In this document: positions 7,589 through 15,390 of the stretch, one piece after another | Layout: every line of letters begins with the position of its first letter | Position numbering within the stretch: position 1 is the stretch's first letter | Source: an uncultured Emergencia sp. | GTDB lineage: Bacteria; Bacillota; Clostridia; Peptostreptococcales; Anaerovoracaceae | Direction of reading: 5' to 3' | DNA length: 18,339 bases | NCBI GenBank assembly: GCA_902476665.1 | Contig: CABSEO010000006.1 | Coordinates: forward strand, 1-18,339 | Position numbers and translations under genes: made by a program | The notes under the pieces: generated by a model | Told to the model about the DNA's origin: nothing | Seen by the model: the letters and a program-made list of their open reading frames with translations, nothing else | The model's database searches: none

Positions 7589-8266
7589 ATGGAGATTACA
7601 TTAGAAAAGATCGAACTGGTCAAAGACAGAACAGGGGTGACCTATAAAGAGGCAAAAGAAGCTCTGGAAGCGGCAGAGGGCAATGTGGTTGATGCAATTA
7701 TTGCGATTGAGGAAACCATCGATCAGAAGCCTTCTCATAAACTGGGAGATCAGAAAGAAGCCTTGATTGCCAAGATGAAAGAAACTGTAAAGAAGGGAAA
7801 TATTTCTAAGATTCTGGTTACCAGAGACGGAGACACCCTGATCAATATCCCTCTGACTGTCGGCGTTTTAGGAACTGTGGTTGCACCATGGGGCATGATT
7901 GCAGGTATCGTAGCGGCTTTTGGATTCAAATGCAAAATTGAATTCGTTAAGGACGATGGATCCGTAATTGACCTGACTGAAAAGGCAGGCGACTTTTATG
8001 AGGATGCTAAAGAGAAGGGCATCGATATCTATGCGGACATTAAAGAAAAGGCGCCCGGTGTTTATGAGGATATTAAAGAAAAAAGCGGAGTGGCTTTTGC
8101 AAAAGCTAAGGATGCAGCAATGGAAGCTGCAGAGAAGCTGAAAAAGGATAAGGAAGATGATATTGACTGCATTAACATCTGTGACAAGGATTGCGAGGCC
8201 TGTGAGGAACCTTGCGAAGAAAGATGTGATGACTGTCAGTATGATGAACTTCATAAAGAAGACTAA
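7589..8266 (+). CDS. UBA-like/DUF4342 protein with 11-residue repeats and a Cys-rich tail
   Basis: This 225-residue protein has unknown function. Residues about 7-42 form a UBA/EF-Ts-N-like helical motif (KDRTGVTYKEAKEALEAAEG, then NVVDAIIAIEE). Residues about 55-125 match the DUF4342 type: KKGNISKILVTRDGDTL, then a Gly/Ala/Val-rich hydrophobic segment around VGVLGTVVAPWGMIAGIVAAFG, then KIEFVKDDG. From residue 137 it reads in 11-residue units (YEDAKEKGIDI, YADIKEKAPGV, YEDIKEKSGVA, FAKAKDAAMEA). The last part holds seven cysteines (194, 198, 202, 205, 209, 213, 216). The start ATG 7589 has a strong AGGAGG overlapping the recO stop. It lies between recO and glyS and is probably cotranscribed. 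The hydrophobic segment could touch the membrane. No activity should be assumed. Confidence 0.85.
   Translation: MEITLEKIELVKDRTGVTYKEAKEALEAAEGNVVDAIIAIEETIDQKPSHKLGDQKEALIAKMKETVKKGNISKILVTRDGDTLINIPLTVGVLGTVVAPWGMIAGIVAAFGFKCKIEFVKDDGSVIDLTEKAGDFYEDAKEKGIDIYADIKEKAPGVYEDIKEKSGVAFAKAKDAAMEAAEKLKKDKEDDIDCINICDKDCEACEEPCEERCDDCQYDELHKED
7997..8095 (+). repeat. Three 33-bp (11-residue) in-frame repeats in the DUF4342 gene
   Basis: Three consecutive 33-base units (7997-8029, 8030-8062, 8063-8095) encode Y-[EA]-D-[AI]-K-E-K followed by four variable residues. The protein-level period of 11 continues, more diverged, into the Cys-rich tail. The DNA copies are diverged but share TATGAGGAT- and AAAGA-type words, consistent with old internal duplication. 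Confidence 0.8.
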
Positions 8267-8308
8267 CGTAAGACAAAACTATATTTGGAAAGGTCAGGAT
8301 ATTAACTA

Positions 8309-9712
8309 ATGAGCAGAGAAGTTACAATGGAAAAGATCGTTGCACTGGCAAAGAACAGAGGATTTGTTTATCCGGGCTCTGAGATTTACGGAGGACTTGC
8401 CAACACCTGGGACTATGGCCCGTTAGGTGTGGAATTCAAGAACAATGTAAAAAAGGCATGGTGGAAAAAGTTTGTTCAGGAATCCAGATATAATGTGGGT
8501 CTGGATGCGGCCATTCTGATGAATCCCAGAACCTGGGAGGCTTCCGGTCATGTGGGCGGATTTGCTGATCCTCTCATCGACTGCAAAGAATGTAAAGCCA
8601 GATTCAGAGCGGATAAGCTGATAGAAGAATATATGCAGGAAAACGGCATGGAAGTGGTGCCTGTAGACGGCTGGTCCAATGAAAAACTGGAGGGCTATAT
8701 TGCAGAGAAGGGTATTAAATGCCCTGACTGCGGCAAAAGTAATTTTACCGGGATCAGACAGTTTAATCTGATGTTCAAAACTTTTCAGGGTGTTACAGAA
8801 GATTCCAAATCGGAGATCTATCTGAGACCTGAAACAGCTCAGGGAATTTTTGTAAACTTTAAAAATGTACAGAGAACTGCGAGAAAGAAGATCCCGTTTG
8901 GTATTGCACAGATTGGTAAATCCTTCCGTAACGAGATTACTCCAGGTAACTTTACTTTCAGAACCAGAGAGTTTGAACAGATGGAACTCGAATTCTTCTG
9001 TAAACCGGGAACAGATCTGGAGTGGTTTGATTATTGGAAACAGTATTGTATCAAGTTTCTGGAATCTCTTAACATGAATATGGAACATATCAGAACAAGA
9101 GATCATGAGAAAGAAGAATTGTCTCACTACAGTAATGCCACCACCGATCTTGAATATCTGTTCCCGTTCGGCTGGGGTGAGCTCTGGGGCATTGCCGACA
9201 GAACAGACTTTGACCTGAGACAGCACAGTGAATTCTCAGGTCAGGAAATGAATTATACTGATCCGGAAACCAATGAAAAATATATTCCATACTGTATTGA
9301 ACCATCACTTGGAGCAGACAGAGTCGCTCTGGCATTCCTGATAGATGCATATCATGAAGAAACACTGACCGACGCAAACGGCAAAGAAGATACGAGAGTT
9401 GTGATGAAATTCCATCCGGCGCTGGCTCCGTTTAAGGCAGCGGTGCTTCCTCTGGCCAAGAAGCTTGGACCTGTGGCTGAGCCGGTCTATGAAGAACTTG
9501 CAAAGTATTTCAATGTGGATTATGATGCGGCCGGTTCCATCGGAAAGAGATATAGAAGAGAAGATGAAATCGGTACACCTTTCTGCATCTGTGTGGATTT
9601 TGATACAGAAACAGATGGATGTGTTACGATACGTGATAGAGATACCATGGAGCAGGTAAGACTTCCGATCAATGAAGTAAAGGGATATATTGAAGAGAGA
9701 TTAGTGTTTTAA
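8309..9712 (+). CDS. glyS: Glycyl-tRNA synthetase (single-chain, homodimeric type)
   Basis: This class II aminoacyl-tRNA synthetase charges tRNA-Gly. It has 467 residues, typical of the dimeric GlyRS of Gram-positives (not the alpha2beta2 GlyQ/GlyS type). The N-terminus has [20 protein letters not shown] and [13 protein letters not shown]. Two Cys pairs (CKEC and CPDC) mark a zinc-binding-like insertion. Motif 2 is seen as [19 protein letters not shown] and motif 3 as [13 protein letters not shown]. The C-terminal anticodon-binding domain starts around [18 protein letters not shown] 8309 has only a modest upstream GGAAAGG/AGGA region. It lies 42 bases after the DUF4342 gene and 25 bases before ppdK. 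No T-box leader is present in the short gap. Confidence 0.97.
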   Translation: MSREVTMEKIVALAKNRGFVYPGSEIYGGLANTWDYGPLGVEFKNNVKKAWWKKFVQESRYNVGLDAAILMNPRTWEASGHVGGFADPLIDCKECKARFRADKLIEEYMQENGMEVVPVDGWSNEKLEGYIAEKGIKCPDCGKSNFTGIRQFNLMFKTFQGVTEDSKSEIYLRPETAQGIFVNFKNVQRTARKKIPFGIAQIGKSFRNEITPGNFTFRTREFEQMELEFFCKPGTDLEWFDYWKQYCIKFLESLNMNMEHIRTRDHEKEELSHYSNATTDLEYLFPFGWGELWGIADRTDFDLRQHSEFSGQEMNYTDPETNEKYIPYCIEPSLGADRVALAFLIDAYHEETLTDANGKEDTRVVMKFHPALAPFKAAVLPLAKKLGPVAEPVYEELAKYFNVDYDAAGSIGKRYRREDEIGTPFCICVDFDTETDGCVTIRDRDTMEQVRLPINEVKGYIEERLVF

Positions 9713-9737
9713 GCAGGACTGATAAGGAGATATTGAT

Positions 9738-12362
9738 ATGGAGAAATTTGTTTACTCATTTAATGAAGGTTCAAAGGATATGAGAAGTCTGCTGGGCGGT
9801 AAAGGTGCAAATCTGGCTGAAATGACCAAGATCGGACTGCCTGTGCCTTTTGGTTTTACTGTTACGACAGAGGCTTGCAATAAGTATTATGAAGAGAATA
9901 AGACTATTGATCCTGCCATCATTGATGAGATCCATGCCAAAATGGAGGAACTGGAAAATGTAACCGGAAAGAAATTCGGGGACAGAGAAAATCCTCTGCT
10001 GGTATCTGTTCGCTCTGGTTCAGTATTTTCAATGCCGGGAATGATGGATACAATTCTGAACCTGGGATTAAATGATGATACTGTTGTCAGTATGGCGGAA
10101 CTAACCGAAAATCCTAGATTTGCCTATGACAGCTATCGAAGATTCATTCAGATGTTTGGCGACGTCGTAATGGAAATCTCAAAATCCAAGTTTGATGCTA
10201 TTTTCGATGGACAGAAGGAAAAGGCCGGTGCAAATTTCGATGTAGATCTGACCACAGAGGATTTGAAGGTTATCATTGAGGGCTACAAGGCACTGGTGAA
10301 AGAAGAGATGGGAAGAGAGTTCCCGCAGGAACCGGAGCAGCAGCTGATGGAGGCTATTTCCGCAGTATTTCGTTCCTGGAACAATGAGCGGGCAATTCTT
10401 TACAGGAAATTGAACAATATCTCCGATAAACTGGGAACGGCTGTTAATGTACAGTCCATGGTTTTTGGAAATATGGGGGATACCTCCGGTACCGGTGTGG
10501 CCTTCACCAGAGATCCGGCTAACGGTGAGAACAAACTCTACGGTGAATTTTTAGTCAATGCACAGGGTGAAGATGTGGTCGCAGGAATCAGAACACCGAA
10601 ACCGATCAGTGAAATGGCAGAAACCTTCCCGGAAGTATATAGTGATTTTTCTCGGATTGCAGAGGTGCTGGAGAAGCACTATAAAGATATGCAGGATATG
10701 GAGTTTACTGTAGAACGGGGCAAACTTTATATGCTGCAGACCAGAGCAGCCAAAAGAACTGCAGTATCCGCAGTAAAAGTGGCTGTTGATATGGTTAATG
10801 AAGGGCTGATTTCAAAAGCAGAGGCTGTTTCCAGAATTGATCCGGCACAGATTGATCAGCTGCTTCACCCTAATTTTGAGCAGGAAGCTGAAGCTAATGC
10901 AGAGGTTCTTGCAAAAGGGCTGCCTGCTTCGCCGGGAGCTGCAACGGGAAAAATTTTCTTTACAGCACAGGATGCAGCTGCAGCTGTGGCTAACGGAGAA
11001 AAGGCTATTCTGGTCAGACAGGAGACTTCTCCGGAAGACTTGGCCGGCATGGTTGCCGCAGAAGGTATTCTGACAGCAAGAGGAGGCATGACCTCTCATG
11101 CGGCTGTTGTGGCAAGGGGCATGGGAAAATGCTGTGTGGCTGGATGCTCTTCCATTCAGGTAGATGAGGTAGAGAAAAAATTAACTGTAGGTGACAGAGT
11201 ATTTACAGAAGGCGAGTATATTTCTCTGAATGGAACTACGGGAACAGTTTATAACGGACAGATAAAAACTGTTTCACCGGAGTTTTCCGGAGACTTTGCA
11301 ACCATCATGTCCTGGGCAGACGAAATCAGAACTCTGAAGATCAGAACCAACGCAGACAATCCTAGGGATGCGAAACAGGCCGTAGAGTTCGGTGCGGAGG
11401 GTATCGGTCTTTGCAGAACAGAGCATATGTTCTTTGAGGAAGAAAGAATTCCTGCTATCAGACAGATGATTATGGCGGAAACGGAGGCAGAGAGAAGAAC
11501 CGCACTGGATAAACTGCTTCCATTCCAGAAATCGGATTTTAAAGCCATGTATGAGGTAATGGAGGACAAACCTGTGACAATCAGGCTGCTGGATCCGCCA
11601 CTTCACGAATTCTTGCCTCAGACGGAAGAAGAAACCAGAGAACTGGCGCAGCATTCTGGAATTTCTGTGGACAGACTCAACCAGATAGGTGCGGAACTCC
11701 ATGAATTTAATCCTATGCTGGGACATAGAGGCTGCAGACTGGCAGTAACTTATCCGGAAATTGCGGAGATGCAGACGCAGGCAATCATGGAAGCTGCTAT
11801 TGAAGTAATGCAGGAAAAGGATGTGGAGATCACGCCTGAAATTATGATTCCTCTGGTAGGCAGCAGAAAAGAAATGCTCTACGTAAAGAACATTGTTGTG
11901 GAAACTGCAGAAAAATGCAAGAAAGCTTACGGTTCTTCAATTGAGTATCTTATCGGAACCATGATTGAAGTGCCAAGAGCTGCGCTGACAGCTGATCAGG
12001 TTGCGGAGGAGGCAGAGTTCTTCTCTTTCGGAACTAATGATTTGACACAGATGACATTCGGTTTCTCCAGAGATGATACAGGAAAGCTGATTAAGGAATA
12101 TGTTGCTAAAGGGATTCTGGAAGATGATCCTTTCCAGACCCTGGATCAGGAGGGGGTCGGCAAGCTGATGGAAAATGCTGTAAAACTGGGCAGACAGACC
12201 AGACCGAATATTAAGCTGGGCATCTGCGGAGAACATGGTGGAGATCCTAGAAGTATCGATTTCTGTCATCGGATTGGACTGAATTATGTATCTTGCTCAC
12301 CATTCCGTGTGCCAGTGGCAAGAATTGCAGCTGCACAGGCTGTTATTGCGAACAAGAAATAA
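9738..12362 (+). CDS. ppdK: Pyruvate, phosphate dikinase
   Basis: PpdK interconverts pyruvate, ATP and phosphate with phosphoenolpyruvate, AMP and pyrophosphate. In anaerobes it can act in glycolysis or in PEP formation. It has 874 residues, the normal length. The N-terminal ATP-grasp nucleotide-binding domain begins VYSFNEGSKDMRSLLGGKGA and includes SVRSGSVFSMPGMMDTILN. The central phosphohistidine domain has GGMTSHAAVVARGMGK, with the swivelling His at residue 454 and the Thr two residues before it. The C-terminal PEP/pyruvate TIM barrel includes GLCRTEHMF and GICGEHGGDP with catalytic Cys830. ATG 9738 follows AAGGAG (9723-9728). It is the last gene of the long run and is closed by a strong terminator. 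The ppdK-after-glyS order is common in Clostridia. Confidence 0.98.
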   Translation: MEKFVYSFNEGSKDMRSLLGGKGANLAEMTKIGLPVPFGFTVTTEACNKYYEENKTIDPAIIDEIHAKMEELENVTGKKFGDRENPLLVSVRSGSVFSMPGMMDTILNLGLNDDTVVSMAELTENPRFAYDSYRRFIQMFGDVVMEISKSKFDAIFDGQKEKAGANFDVDLTTEDLKVIIEGYKALVKEEMGREFPQEPEQQLMEAISAVFRSWNNERAILYRKLNNISDKLGTAVNVQSMVFGNMGDTSGTGVAFTRDPANGENKLYGEFLVNAQGEDVVAGIRTPKPISEMAETFPEVYSDFSRIAEVLEKHYKDMQDMEFTVERGKLYMLQTRAAKRTAVSAVKVAVDMVNEGLISKAEAVSRIDPAQIDQLLHPNFEQEAEANAEVLAKGLPASPGAATGKIFFTAQDAAAAVANGEKAILVRQETSPEDLAGMVAAEGILTARGGMTSHAAVVARGMGKCCVAGCSSIQVDEVEKKLTVGDRVFTEGEYISLNGTTGTVYNGQIKTVSPEFSGDFATIMSWADEIRTLKIRTNADNPRDAKQAVEFGAEGIGLCRTEHMFFEEERIPAIRQMIMAETEAERRTALDKLLPFQKSDFKAMYEVMEDKPVTIRLLDPPLHEFLPQTEEETRELAQHSGISVDRLNQIGAELHEFNPMLGHRGCRLAVTYPEIAEMQTQAIMEAAIEVMQEKDVEITPEIMIPLVGSRKEMLYVKNIVVETAEKCKKAYGSSIEYLIGTMIEVPRAALTADQVAEEAEFFSFGTNDLTQMTFGFSRDDTGKLIKEYVAKGILEDDPFQTLDQEGVGKLMENAVKLGRQTRPNIKLGICGEHGGDPRSIDFCHRIGLNYVSCSPFRVPVARIAAAQAVIANKK

Positions 12363-12389
12363 AAACTGCAGATGCAGATTATGTCAATT

Positions 12390-12422
12390 GCCGATCCGGC
12401 TATAAGCCGGATCGGCTTTTTT
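12390..12422 (+). terminator. Rho-independent terminator after ppdK
   Basis: A perfect 11-bp GC-rich stem (GCCGATCCGGC 12390-12400 with GCCGGATCGGC 12406-12416) closes a TATAA loop and is followed by six T's (12417-12422). Confidence 0.96.
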
Positions 12423-12460
12423 GAACTTCAGATCAGAAATTCTTTCATTCCAAGTTGCAT

Positions 12461-12489
12461 TTGACTTTTCGGCGTAAAAAAAGTAAAAT
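12461..12489 (+). promoter_or_regulatory. Sigma-A type promoter for the E2-like/ligase operon
   Basis: A -35 box TTGACT (12461-12466), a 17-base spacer and a -10 box TAAAAT (12484-12489) lie directly after the ppdK terminator and 35 bases before ATG 12525. They make the next two genes an independent transcription unit. Confidence 0.75.
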
Positions 12490-12524
12490 AAAATGTCGAG
12501 TAAATTTAGAAAAGAGGTTCGCAT

Positions 12525-13400
12525 ATGGGAAAAGATTATAAGAAGAGACGGGGCGATCGCAAGGATGCCAGGTGGCTTAGAGATTTGGATTCTATGCATG
12601 GTATTATGCCGTATATTTATCCCAATCGAGCTGATAACGAGGCGTATATCTGCGAACGGATTGATTTGACGAGAGTGAATGAATATATAAATACCAAAAA
12701 TGCCGAAAATCCTGAGATGAAATACAAGCTCTTTCAGCTTATTGTGGCGGCCTTAGTCAAAACTATTACACTGAGACCTAAGATGAACCGTTTTGTCAAG
12801 GGAGGCAGAATCTATCAGAGAGATGCGCTGACTGCAGCTTTTGTAGTAAAAAAGGAATTTTCAGATGACGGAGGAGAAGCTCTGGCTTATTTGTCTTTTG
12901 ACGAAGATGCGACGATAGAAACTGTAAGAGCTAAAGTCTATGATATAATAGATCGCTACAGAGGATCGGATTCAGAAAGTGCAGAGACTGATAATACCAC
13001 CGATCAGATGGACATGTTGATGAAACTGCCGAGACCGGTACTGCGTTTTGTTATGTGGATTCTGCATAATCTGGATTATTATGGAAAAGTACCTGAGTTT
13101 CTGATTAAGGAAGATCCTAATTATGCGACAGTCTTTTTAACAAATCTGGGTTCCATTGGATTGAAATCTGGATATCATCATCTTTCCAACTGGGGAACCA
13201 ATTCTATTTTCGTGATTCTTGGAGAAAAGAAAATGGTTGACGGCAGAGAGGTTCTTGACATCGGTCTGACTCTGGATGAACGAATTGCAGACGGCTACTA
13301 TTACTCAAAAACCGTAAAATTATTCAAATATCTGATGCAGAATCCGGAGCTTTTAGAAACTCCGGCAAAGGAGGAAGTGGATTATGACCAAAGAGGTTAA
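12525..13400 (+). CDS. Stand-alone 2-oxoacid dehydrogenase E2-core-like protein (acyltransferase fold) lacking the catalytic His
   Basis: This 291-residue protein resembles the catalytic core of 2-oxoacid dehydrogenase E2 acyltransferases (chloramphenicol acetyltransferase fold, normally trimer-building). It has no lipoyl or peripheral-subunit-binding domain. Core landmarks are YKLFQLIVAALVKTI (E2: F..K/A..AL), ATVFLTNLGSIGLKSGYHHL (E2: T.SNLG.fG), IFVILGEKK, and the C-terminal LTLDERIADGYYYSKTVKLF aligning with E2's S-x-D-H-R-x-x-D-G. At residue 252 a Glu stands where E2 and CAT enzymes have the catalytic His; Asp256 and Gly257 of the motif are kept. ATG 12525 follows AGAGG (12513-12517). 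It overlaps the next gene, an acyl-CoA ligase, by 17 bases, so translation is coupled. Fold assignment is likely; the reaction is unknown, and it may be non-catalytic or use another residue. Confidence 0.8.
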   Translation: MGKDYKKRRGDRKDARWLRDLDSMHGIMPYIYPNRADNEAYICERIDLTRVNEYINTKNAENPEMKYKLFQLIVAALVKTITLRPKMNRFVKGGRIYQRDALTAAFVVKKEFSDDGGEALAYLSFDEDATIETVRAKVYDIIDRYRGSDSESAETDNTTDQMDMLMKLPRPVLRFVMWILHNLDYYGKVPEFLIKEDPNYATVFLTNLGSIGLKSGYHHLSNWGTNSIFVILGEKKMVDGREVLDIGLTLDERIADGYYYSKTVKLFKYLMQNPELLETPAKEEVDYDQRG

Positions 13401-15093
13401 AACACCATGGATTAAAAATCTGGGAGGCGTGCCTTCTCATGTAGAATATCAGCAGGGCTCCATGTATGAAGCTGTAGCTTCCATTGCTGAAAAATATCCT
13501 GACTATATTGCATATGATTTTATGGGGAGCAAGACAACCTATAAGACGTTTATCAAAGAAATCAATGACTGTGCCAGGGCACTGAAAGCAATTGGCGTAA
13601 AGGAAGGAGAAGCGGTTACCATCTGCATGCCTAATGCACCACAGACTATGGTTATGTTCTATGCCGTAAACCTTGTTGGAGCAATTGCCAATATGGTACA
13701 TCCACTTTCCAGCGAAAAGGAAATTGAGTTTACTATCAGAGAGTCGGGAAGTGCTGTGTGTCTGGCTCTGGATCAGATGTACGGGAAGTTTGAAAATATC
13801 AGACAGAATGTACCTCTTCGCAGTCTGATTATTACCAGTGTTAAGGATGTGCTCAGTCCGATTAAGAAAAAAGGATATTATCTGGTAGAAGGACGTAAGG
13901 TAAAGAAAGTACCTAAAGATGCGGTGCTCATCTGGTGGAACAACTTTATCAAAAACGGCCGTTCCTATAAAGCTGAATATCGTGTAAAGCGGGTAGGAAA
14001 AGATCCGGCTGCAATTTTGTACAGCGGCGGCACTACAGGCACTATGAAGGGGATTCTTCTTTCCAACCTGAATTTTAACGCTTTGGCTGCACAGATTATG
14101 GCAACTAACATGATGTTTAAGCCTGGAGATAAAATGTTGGCAGTCATGCCGATGTTTCATGGATTCGGTCTGGGTGTCAGCATTCATTCTATGGTGGCAA
14201 ACGGCGGAAGATGTATTCTGATTCCAAGATTCACACCAGAAAGTTATGCTAAACTGCTGAAAAAGCATCAGCCTAATTTTATTGCGGGAGTACCGACGCT
14301 ATATGAGGCTCTGCTACGTCTGCCAAGTCTGGACAAGGTGAATCTGTCATGTTTGAAGGGCGTATTCAGTGGCGGAGATTCTTTGTCCATTGAGCTGAAA
14401 AAGCGATTTGATGCATTTTTGAAATCTCACGGTGCACATATTGTTGTCCGCGAAGGCTACGGGACAACAGAATGTGTAACTGCAAGCTGCCTGACACCTG
14501 TACATATGGAAAAAGAGGGCAGTATCGGACTTCCGTTCCCTGATACTTATTACAAAATTGTCAAAGTCGGCACCACAGAAGAGGTTCCTTATGGTGAAGA
14601 AGGTGAGATTTGCCTTTCTGGTCCTACTGTGATGATGGAATATATTAATCAACCGGAGGAAACTGCAGATACTCTGAAAGTCCATGATGATGGACTGACC
14701 TGGCTGCACACAGGAGATCTGGGCATGATGGATGATGATGGATTTGTATATTTCCGTCAGAGAATCAAGAGGATGATTGTCACCAGCGGATATAATGTTT
14801 ATCCTTCTCAGATCGAGAATGTGCTGGATGCCCATGAAGCAGTGCATATGAGCTGTGTGATCGGGGTGCCGGATCCGCTGAAAATACAGAAAGTAATTGC
14901 TTTTGTCGTATTGAAGCCGGGATTTTCTCCTAGCGCGGAAACTAAAGCCAGCATTATGAGACATCTGGAGAAGAATGTGGCAAAATATGCTTTGCCGAAG
15001 AGTCTGGAAATAAGAGACTCTCTGCCGAAGACACTGGTGGGTAAAGTTGCTTACAGAGAGCTGGAAGAGGAAATGGCGCAAAAAGAGGCTTAA
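13384..15093 (+). CDS. AMP-forming acyl-CoA synthetase/ligase (ANL superfamily)
   Basis: This 569-residue ANL-superfamily enzyme activates a carboxylic acid, probably a fatty acid, as acyl-AMP and then usually as acyl-CoA. Visible motifs are the P-loop YSGGTTGTMKG (residues 213-223), MPMFHGFGLG, GYGTTECVTASC (adenine/substrate region), HTGDLGMMDDDGF (ribose-binding Asp), the hinge RIKRMIVTSGYNVYP, and PKTLVGKVAYREL with catalytic Lys554. Residues up to about 450 form the large domain, the rest the mobile C-terminal domain. There is no signal peptide or membrane segment. ATG 13384 follows AAAGGAGG (13368-13375) and lies inside the 3' end of the E2-like gene. The pair suggests activation followed by acyl handling or transfer (inference). 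The chain length of the substrate cannot be read from sequence. No terminator is visible after the stop. Confidence 0.93.
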   Translation: MTKEVKTPWIKNLGGVPSHVEYQQGSMYEAVASIAEKYPDYIAYDFMGSKTTYKTFIKEINDCARALKAIGVKEGEAVTICMPNAPQTMVMFYAVNLVGAIANMVHPLSSEKEIEFTIRESGSAVCLALDQMYGKFENIRQNVPLRSLIITSVKDVLSPIKKKGYYLVEGRKVKKVPKDAVLIWWNNFIKNGRSYKAEYRVKRVGKDPAAILYSGGTTGTMKGILLSNLNFNALAAQIMATNMMFKPGDKMLAVMPMFHGFGLGVSIHSMVANGGRCILIPRFTPESYAKLLKKHQPNFIAGVPTLYEALLRLPSLDKVNLSCLKGVFSGGDSLSIELKKRFDAFLKSHGAHIVVREGYGTTECVTASCLTPVHMEKEGSIGLPFPDTYYKIVKVGTTEEVPYGEEGEICLSGPTVMMEYINQPEETADTLKVHDDGLTWLHTGDLGMMDDDGFVYFRQRIKRMIVTSGYNVYPSQIENVLDAHEAVHMSCVIGVPDPLKIQKVIAFVVLKPGFSPSAETKASIMRHLEKNVAKYALPKSLEIRDSLPKTLVGKVAYRELEEEMAQKEA

Positions 15094-15108
15094 AGTGAAT
15101 TTAATGAA

Positions 15109-15137
15109 TTGAGTTTTGATGTATAAGATGGTATAAT
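15109..15137 (+). promoter_or_regulatory. Sigma-A type promoter for the Fn3-protein genes
   Basis: A -35 box TTGAGT (15109-15114), a 17-base spacer and a perfect -10 TATAAT (15132-15137). Transcription would start near 15144, leaving about 245 bases of leader before the TTG start at 15391. Confidence 0.75.
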
Positions 15138-15184
15138 GATTTCAGAACAAGCTTTTAGATAGATTGTTTTTGAGGAAAGTTACC

Positions 15185-15256
15185 ATGTTGAAACGTATCT
15201 TTGCAAGAAGCAAAACGGGATTGCATCAAAGCATAAGAGCACGCTGTGTAAGGTAG
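15185..15256 (+). CDS. Possible 23-residue leader ORF
   Basis: An ATG at 15185 is preceded at good distance by GAGGAAAG (15172-15179), a better ribosome binding site than that of the large gene downstream. It encodes 23 mostly basic residues beginning MLKRIFARSKTG and stops at TAG 15254-15256. The last base of that stop is the first base of a GTG (15256) that opens the long downstream frame (TAGTG), so the two could be translationally coupled. Alternatively, the short ORF and the following hydrophobic stretch (VATLLFIACVFL) are the broken N-terminus of one older protein. The coding status is uncertain. Confidence 0.3.
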   Translation: MLKRIFARSKTGLHQSIRARCVR

Positions 15257-15390
15257 TGGCAACACTGCTTTTCATAGCGTGTGTTTTTTTGCGGAGACTG
15301 AAATTTTCCATTACCAGTGCAAATCGTTTTGACAGGGAACTTAAGCAGATTATTTCAAAAGAGGAAGTTTTGGGAAAGGAAGTGTTAACA

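Noticed and set aside
8267..8308. T-box leader before glyS
   Set aside because: Only 42 bases separate the genes, with no T-box sequence or antiterminator.
8423..9226. 267-codon minus-strand frame opposite glyS
   Set aside because: It is antisense to highly conserved GlyRS motifs; length is explained by codon use on the other strand.
13324..14268. 314-codon minus-strand frame opposite the ligase gene
   Set aside because: It is antisense to the P-loop and core motifs of the ANL ligase; its product is Cys/His/Ser-rich without family features.
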